From positions 1 to 64,000 of the forward strand of contig NZ_JAQVCH010000011.1 of assembly GCF_028689845.1 (NCBI RefSeq): 64,000 nt of DNA. Direction: 5' to 3'. The first letter of the stretch is position 1; each line of letters opens with the position of its first letter. Positions 59,505-64,000 of this stretch are shown here, piece by piece. This DNA is from Flavobacterium sp. GTDB taxonomy: Bacteria > Bacteroidota > Bacteroidia > Flavobacteriales > Flavobacteriaceae. The position numbers were made by a program, and so were the translations under genes. The notes under the pieces are model-generated. The model worked only from the letters and a program-made list of their open reading frames with translations, did no database searches and was not told where the DNA came from.

Positions 59505-61466
59505 TTGAAGAAAGAAACCAATTTTATTAACGAGATTATCGAGTATTACTCTCAATTGAGGATGAGATTTAATTTTAAAAATTTGGGCTACTTGCCGCGG
59601 TGGGTTGTTTTACTATTAGATACTGCAATCGTGTTTTTTTCTGGCATGGTCACTTTCATTTTGTTGAGTGGGATACGATTTCATTACATTGAATTAAACA
59701 ATGTTGGTATTGCTTTGCCTGTTTATTTATTTGTCAATATTTTTTACTTTTGGGTTTTTAGAACCTATTCAGGAATTATTAGGCACTCTTCCTATATCGA
59801 TGCTCTAAAAATATTCTTTTCACAATTTGCAACCTTGGCCACTTTTGTGGTTATCAATTTTATTTTTGTGATGAACAATTGGGAAAAAGTCTACCTCAAT
59901 ACGGGTATATTTATCCAAGCGATATTGTCATTCAGTTTGTTGTTTTTCTATCGTGTTGTGGTTAAGCAAATTTTTGAACGGTATTTTACAGCCGTTGTTG
60001 ATGGTCCAAAAATCAAAGCATTAATCTACGGAACAGATGCTAATTCTATAGCCGTTGCTAATGCTTTAAAAACCGAAGTGCCTAAACGATTCAAGTTGGT
60101 TGGATTTATTGATAAGAATAATCAAAACAATAACAAGCGTATTTTGGACTTGCCTATTCTTCAATTTAAAAGGCGTGTACCCGTCATTATGCGTTTAAAT
60201 AAAGCAGATGCTATTATTATTGCCGATAAAAGTTTAAATAAAGAAGAGCGTTCTCAATTGGTGGACGAATGCATCGATTACAACTATAAAGTGTTTACTA
60301 TTCCCTTAGTAACCGATTGGGAAAATGTTAAAGAAATTTCAAAAAATATTAAGAATTTTGAAATCCAAGATTTGTTAGAAAGAAAACCTATTGTTTTAGA
60401 TACACGCATCATCTCTTCGCAATTACGGGGTAAAACCGTTATGATTACGGGTGCAGCGGGGTCTATTGGGAGTGAAATTGTGCGTCAGGTGATGAGTTTT
60501 GAGCCTCATTCTATTATTTTGTTAGATCAAGCAGAAACCCCTTTACATCATTTAACGCTTGAAATAAACGGACTAAAAAATGCTCCTCCGGTAGTTAATT
60601 TAGTAGGCGATATTCGTAATTATGAATTCTTAGAAAGTAAGTTTAAGTTGTTTTTGCCTCAGGTGATTTATCATGCGGCGGCCTATAAACACGTGCCTTT
60701 GATGGAAGAAAACCCTTGTCAGGCGGTATATACCAACGTAATGGGTACAAGAAACTTAGCCGATTTGGCTTGTAAATACCAAGTAGAACGCTTTGTCATG
60801 ATTTCTACTGATAAAGCGGTGAATCCAAGTAGTGTCATGGGAGCAAGTAAACGTATCGCAGAAATGTACGTACAGTCGCTCTATTTTAAAAATAAGAAAA
60901 CAGAATCTACTATTCACACCAAATTTATAACAACACGTTTTGGAAATGTATTAGGTTCAAATGGTTCGGTTGTACCTTTGTTTACTAAACAAATTCAAGA
61001 GGGTGGACCAATTACCATTACGCATCCCGAGATAATTCGTTATTTCATGACTATTCCAGAGGCTTGTCAATTGGTTTTAGAAGCGGGTGCGATGGGAAAA
61101 GGTGGTGAAATTTTTATATTTGATATGGGAGAGCCTGTTAAAATTATAGATTTAGCTAAAAAAATGATTCGCCTTGCCGGCTTTACTCCAGATAAGGATA
61201 TAAAAATTAAAATAGTAGGTCTTCGACCAGGTGAAAAGTTGTTTGAAGAATTACTCAACGATTCGGCTAAAAGTTTGGCGACGCATCATGAAAAAATTAT
61301 GATTGCAGAAGAAATTTGTGACGATTTTAAAGTAGTTAGTGAATTAATTGAAGATTTGATGCTCAGTGCTCACCACGAATCAAATGACGATTTAGTAACG
61401 AAGATGAAACACATTGTCCCTGAATTTAAAAGTATGAATTCTGTTTTTCAAGAGTTAGATTCATGA
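59505..61466 (+). CDS. Nucleoside-diphosphate-sugar 4,6-dehydratase, PglF/CapD-like membrane form (TTG start)
   Basis: N-terminal TM segments; GKTVMITGAAGSIGSEIVRQVM, YHAAAYKHVPLMEENPCQAVYTNVMGTRNLADLA, MISTDKAVNPSSVMGASKRIAEMY. Confidence 0.92.
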   Translation: MKKETNFINEIIEYYSQLRMRFNFKNLGYLPRWVVLLLDTAIVFFSGMVTFILLSGIRFHYIELNNVGIALPVYLFVNIFYFWVFRTYSGIIRHSSYIDALKIFFSQFATLATFVVINFIFVMNNWEKVYLNTGIFIQAILSFSLLFFYRVVVKQIFERYFTAVVDGPKIKALIYGTDANSIAVANALKTEVPKRFKLVGFIDKNNQNNNKRILDLPILQFKRRVPVIMRLNKADAIIIADKSLNKEERSQLVDECIDYNYKVFTIPLVTDWENVKEISKNIKNFEIQDLLERKPIVLDTRIISSQLRGKTVMITGAAGSIGSEIVRQVMSFEPHSIILLDQAETPLHHLTLEINGLKNAPPVVNLVGDIRNYEFLESKFKLFLPQVIYHAAAYKHVPLMEENPCQAVYTNVMGTRNLADLACKYQVERFVMISTDKAVNPSSVMGASKRIAEMYVQSLYFKNKKTESTIHTKFITTRFGNVLGSNGSVVPLFTKQIQEGGPITITHPEIIRYFMTIPEACQLVLEAGAMGKGGEIFIFDMGEPVKIIDLAKKMIRLAGFTPDKDIKIKIVGLRPGEKLFEELLNDSAKSLATHHEKIMIAEEICDDFKVVSELIEDLMLSAHHESNDDLVTKMKHIVPEFKSMNSVFQELDS

Positions 61467-61552
61467 TTTTCAATTATTCATTCGTTTGTTTTTAATAAAA
61501 GTTGTTCTTGACATAATTTTTTAACTAACTATTCGCTTTCCAATTATTAACT

Positions 61553-61560
61553 TATATTTG
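61553..61560 (+). promoter_or_regulatory. Possible Bacteroidota -7 element upstream of the second Wza-like gene
   Basis: TATATTTG matches TAnnTTTG; 23 nt before ATG 61584. Confidence 0.4.
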
Positions 61561-61583
61561 CACCCAAATAGAATTTGTATCGC

Positions 61584-62345
61584 ATGAAAAAACTCACTTT
61601 TTTAATTTTTTTATTCACCGTTGTCGTATTCACTTCTTGTGTGCCTAAAAAAACTATCATCTATTTTCAAGAAATAGATTCTGTTTCAAATGAAATGAAG
61701 TCAAATTATGAGCCACTTATCAAAACAGATGACGTGCTCTATATCAATGTAACGACTATTAATCCGGAGGCATCGGAACCGTTTAATATTGGAAACGTTC
61801 AAACAGGAACCACTAACAATGCTTTGCAATTAGAACGTTCTACCTATTTAGTTGATAATCAAGGAGAAATACATTTTCCGACTTTAGGTAAAATGAAAGT
61901 AGTGGGATTGACTAAAAATCAATTAAGAGCATTATTGTACACTCAAATTTCAGAACTTGCTAAAGATCCTGTTATCAATATTCGTATCATAAATTTTAAA
62001 GTTTCTGTAATTGGCGAAGTGAATACGCCAGGTAGTTATACAATTTCTAGTGAGCGTATTACAATTCCGGAAGCTTTAGCTTTAGCGGGTGATATGACTT
62101 TATTTGGACGAAGAGAAAATGTACTATTAATTCGAGAAGTAGAAGGAGTAAAAACAAGTTATCGCATCGACATGACCGATCCCAATGTGTTTAACTCGCC
62201 ACACTATTATTTAAGTCAAAATGATGTTTTATACGTAGAACCAAACAAACGTAAAATTGATTCCACAGCCATCGGACCAAATATTTTGGCAGGAATTTCG
62301 GTATTAGGATTTGCATTAACCACGATTATATTATTAACTCAGTAA
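61584..62345 (+). CDS. Polysaccharide export lipoprotein (second Wza-like copy)
   Basis: Lipoprotein signal MKKLTFLIFLFTVVVFTSC, TDDVLYINVTTINPEA, GEVNTPGSYTISSERITIPEALALAGDM. Confidence 0.92.
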   Translation: MKKLTFLIFLFTVVVFTSCVPKKTIIYFQEIDSVSNEMKSNYEPLIKTDDVLYINVTTINPEASEPFNIGNVQTGTTNNALQLERSTYLVDNQGEIHFPTLGKMKVVGLTKNQLRALLYTQISELAKDPVINIRIINFKVSVIGEVNTPGSYTISSERITIPEALALAGDMTLFGRRENVLLIREVEGVKTSYRIDMTDPNVFNSPHYYLSQNDVLYVEPNKRKIDSTAIGPNILAGISVLGFALTTIILLTQ

Positions 62346-62348
62346 GCC

Positions 62349-64000
62349 ATGCAAAATTCCTTTGTCAATACAACCACTGAAGAGGTTGACACCAAAATAA
62401 ACATTACAGAACAGATATTTCGTTATATCCGAAATTGGAAATGGTTTGTGTTAAGTGCTTTAATCGCTCTTTCTATCGCTTATATTTATCTACGGTATCA
62501 AATGCCACAATATGGATTAACGACCACGATTTTAATTAAAGATGATAAAAAAGGAAACGCCACAGAATTAGATGCTTTTAGCGATTTAGGAATTTTAGGA
62601 ATAAAGAAAAGCAATTTGGAAAATGAAATAGAGATGTTTCGTTCGAGGAGCTTGTCTCAGAGTTCTGTAAAGGACTTAAAGTTTAATATTTCTTATTTTG
62701 CCGAAGGACGTATCTTAACTCCTGAATTGTATGATGAGTCGCCGATTGAGGTTGTTTTTGAAGATGAAAACGCAATCTTAACTAAAAACGCACTTTATTA
62801 TTTTAAATATATACAAGAAGATTTATTTGAATTTCAATCTTCAGAATCTGCCAAACCGGTTGAATATAAATTTGGAGAAAAAATTCCTACTTCCCTAGGA
62901 AATATGGTAATTAACCGAACGAAAGTTAATTTTAATTCGGGTAATATAATTATTAAAATTACACCAATTTTGTCTTCTGCTATTTCCTATAAAAATAAAT
63001 TGACTGTTGCTCCAGTTGGTGAGAAAACAAGTATTATTCAACTTTCTGTAATCGACCCTTTGCCTTCAAAAGGAATGGATTATTTGAATAGTTTAGTTGT
63101 GATGTTTAATGAAGATGCTTTAAATGACAAAAACTTAGTTGCCAAAAACACCCAAGATTTTATTGACGAACGTTTAAGTATAATTACAGGTGAATTAGAT
63201 ACCGTAGAACGAAGTGCAGAACGATTTAAAAAGGAAAATAAGCTAACTAATTTGATTAGTGATGCAGAAATTAACCTTACTACATCATCAGAATATGAAA
63301 AAGCCTTAGCTAATAATGGAAAAGAACTGCTTGTAGTTGATTTTATGCTCAATTCTATTAAAAATTCTACGAACGAACAAACTATCCCTGAAAATATTAT
63401 ACCGTCTGAAAATTCTTCAAACGCAATGATAATGCAATACAATACGTTGGTTTTAGAACGAAATCGCTTGTTAAAAAGCACTTCGGCGAATCATCCAAAT
63501 GTGTTGAATTATAACCAACAAATTGGAGCACTACGGGCTACTATTCAGCAGAGTTTAAAAAATGTTCAAAGTTCTTTAGTCATCGCAAAAAAGCAATTAA
63601 TTCAGGAAGAGTCTAAGTTTAACAGTAAAGTTTCTCAAGTTCCAACCTTAGATAGAAAATATCGAAACATCGAAAGACAACAAAATATTAAAGAAGCACT
63701 TTATCTTTATTTGCGACAAAAACAAGAAGAAACAGCGATTACCATGGCAGTAACTTCACCTAAAGCAAAAGTAATTGACACTGCTTATTCAATAGGAGTA
63801 GTTTCGCCAAATAAACAAAATATTTATCTGATAGCATTTGTTCTTGGGTTAATGATTCCTTTTTCTATTATTTATTTAATTCAATTATTGGACACCAAAA
63901 TTCATTCTCGTCATGATCTTGAAAAGCAATTAAAGTTACCATTCTTAGGTGATATTCCTTTGTCTGATTCAAGTGACGAAATTATGACTTCTGAAAGCAG
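62349..64000 (+). CDS. Polysaccharide co-polymerase / Wzc-like protein (second copy), truncated by the window end
   Basis: Open frame from ATG 62349 (MQNSFVNTTTEEVDTKINITEQIFRYIRNWKWFVLSALIALSIAYIYLRYQMPQYGLTTTILIKDDKKG...); not in the ORF track because no stop lies in the window. Confidence 0.88.
   Translation, partial: MQNSFVNTTTEEVDTKINITEQIFRYIRNWKWFVLSALIALSIAYIYLRYQMPQYGLTTTILIKDDKKGNATELDAFSDLGILGIKKSNLENEIEMFRSRSLSQSSVKDLKFNISYFAEGRILTPELYDESPIEVVFEDENAILTKNALYYFKYIQEDLFEFQSSESAKPVEYKFGEKIPTSLGNMVINRTKVNFNSGNIIIKITPILSSAISYKNKLTVAPVGEKTSIIQLSVIDPLPSKGMDYLNSLVVMFNEDALNDKNLVAKNTQDFIDERLSIITGELDTVERSAERFKKENKLTNLISDAEINLTTSSEYEKALANNGKELLVVDFMLNSIKNSTNEQTIPENIIPSENSSNAMIMQYNTLVLERNRLLKSTSANHPNVLNYNQQIGALRATIQQSLKNVQSSLVIAKKQLIQEESKFNSKVSQVPTLDRKYRNIERQQNIKEALYLYLRQKQEETAITMAVTSPKAKVIDTAYSIGVVSPNKQNIYLIAFVLGLMIPFSIIYLIQLLDTKIHSRHDLEKQLKLPFLGDIPLSDSSDEIMTSES

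Overview
64 kb chromosomal window from an AT-rich Bacteroidota genome, most consistent with Flavobacteriia. Evidence: TANNTTTG-type promoters, T9SS C-terminal sorting domains and ribosomal protein sequence style. Contents, left to right: (1) ~0-13.7 kb: S10-spc-alpha ribosomal protein operon from rplC to rplQ, including secY, infA, rpmJ (missing from the supplied ORF track) and rpoA. (2) ~13.8-34.4 kb: mostly core or housekeeping genes: carA, eno, an XRE regulator, a TPR histidine kinase/LytTR pair, two T9SS-type secreted proteins, gltA, two amidinotransferase-fold genes separated by a four-helix-bundle gene, an SDR, marC, a sodium:solute symporter and recR. (3) ~34.5-64 kb: a large unidirectional extracellular/capsular polysaccharide cluster. 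It has Wza/Wzc-like export pairs at both ends, TviB/TviC-type UDP-GalNAcA enzymes, UDP-Glc dehydrogenase, RfbB, a UDP-GlcA epimerase-like protein, a Wzx flippase, four GT4 glycosyltransferases, pyruvyl transferase, deacetylase, two related Wzy/EpsG-like membrane proteins, and a PglC/PglD/PglE/PglF-like set. Most notable observations: an apparent one-base homopolymer deletion that breaks the conserved N-terminus of rplC; a terminator-like hairpin inside the alpha operon; a non-coding block with a ~370 bp duplication and nine copies of a 25-nt inverted motif inside the polysaccharide cluster; a non-coding multi-hairpin element after eno; a Gly-Tyr repeat tail on the Wzc-like kinase; and a non-secreted PQQ-like beta-propeller within the polysaccharide cluster. 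No tRNA, rRNA, CRISPR array or transposase was recognised. No clearly new defence or mobile system was found.
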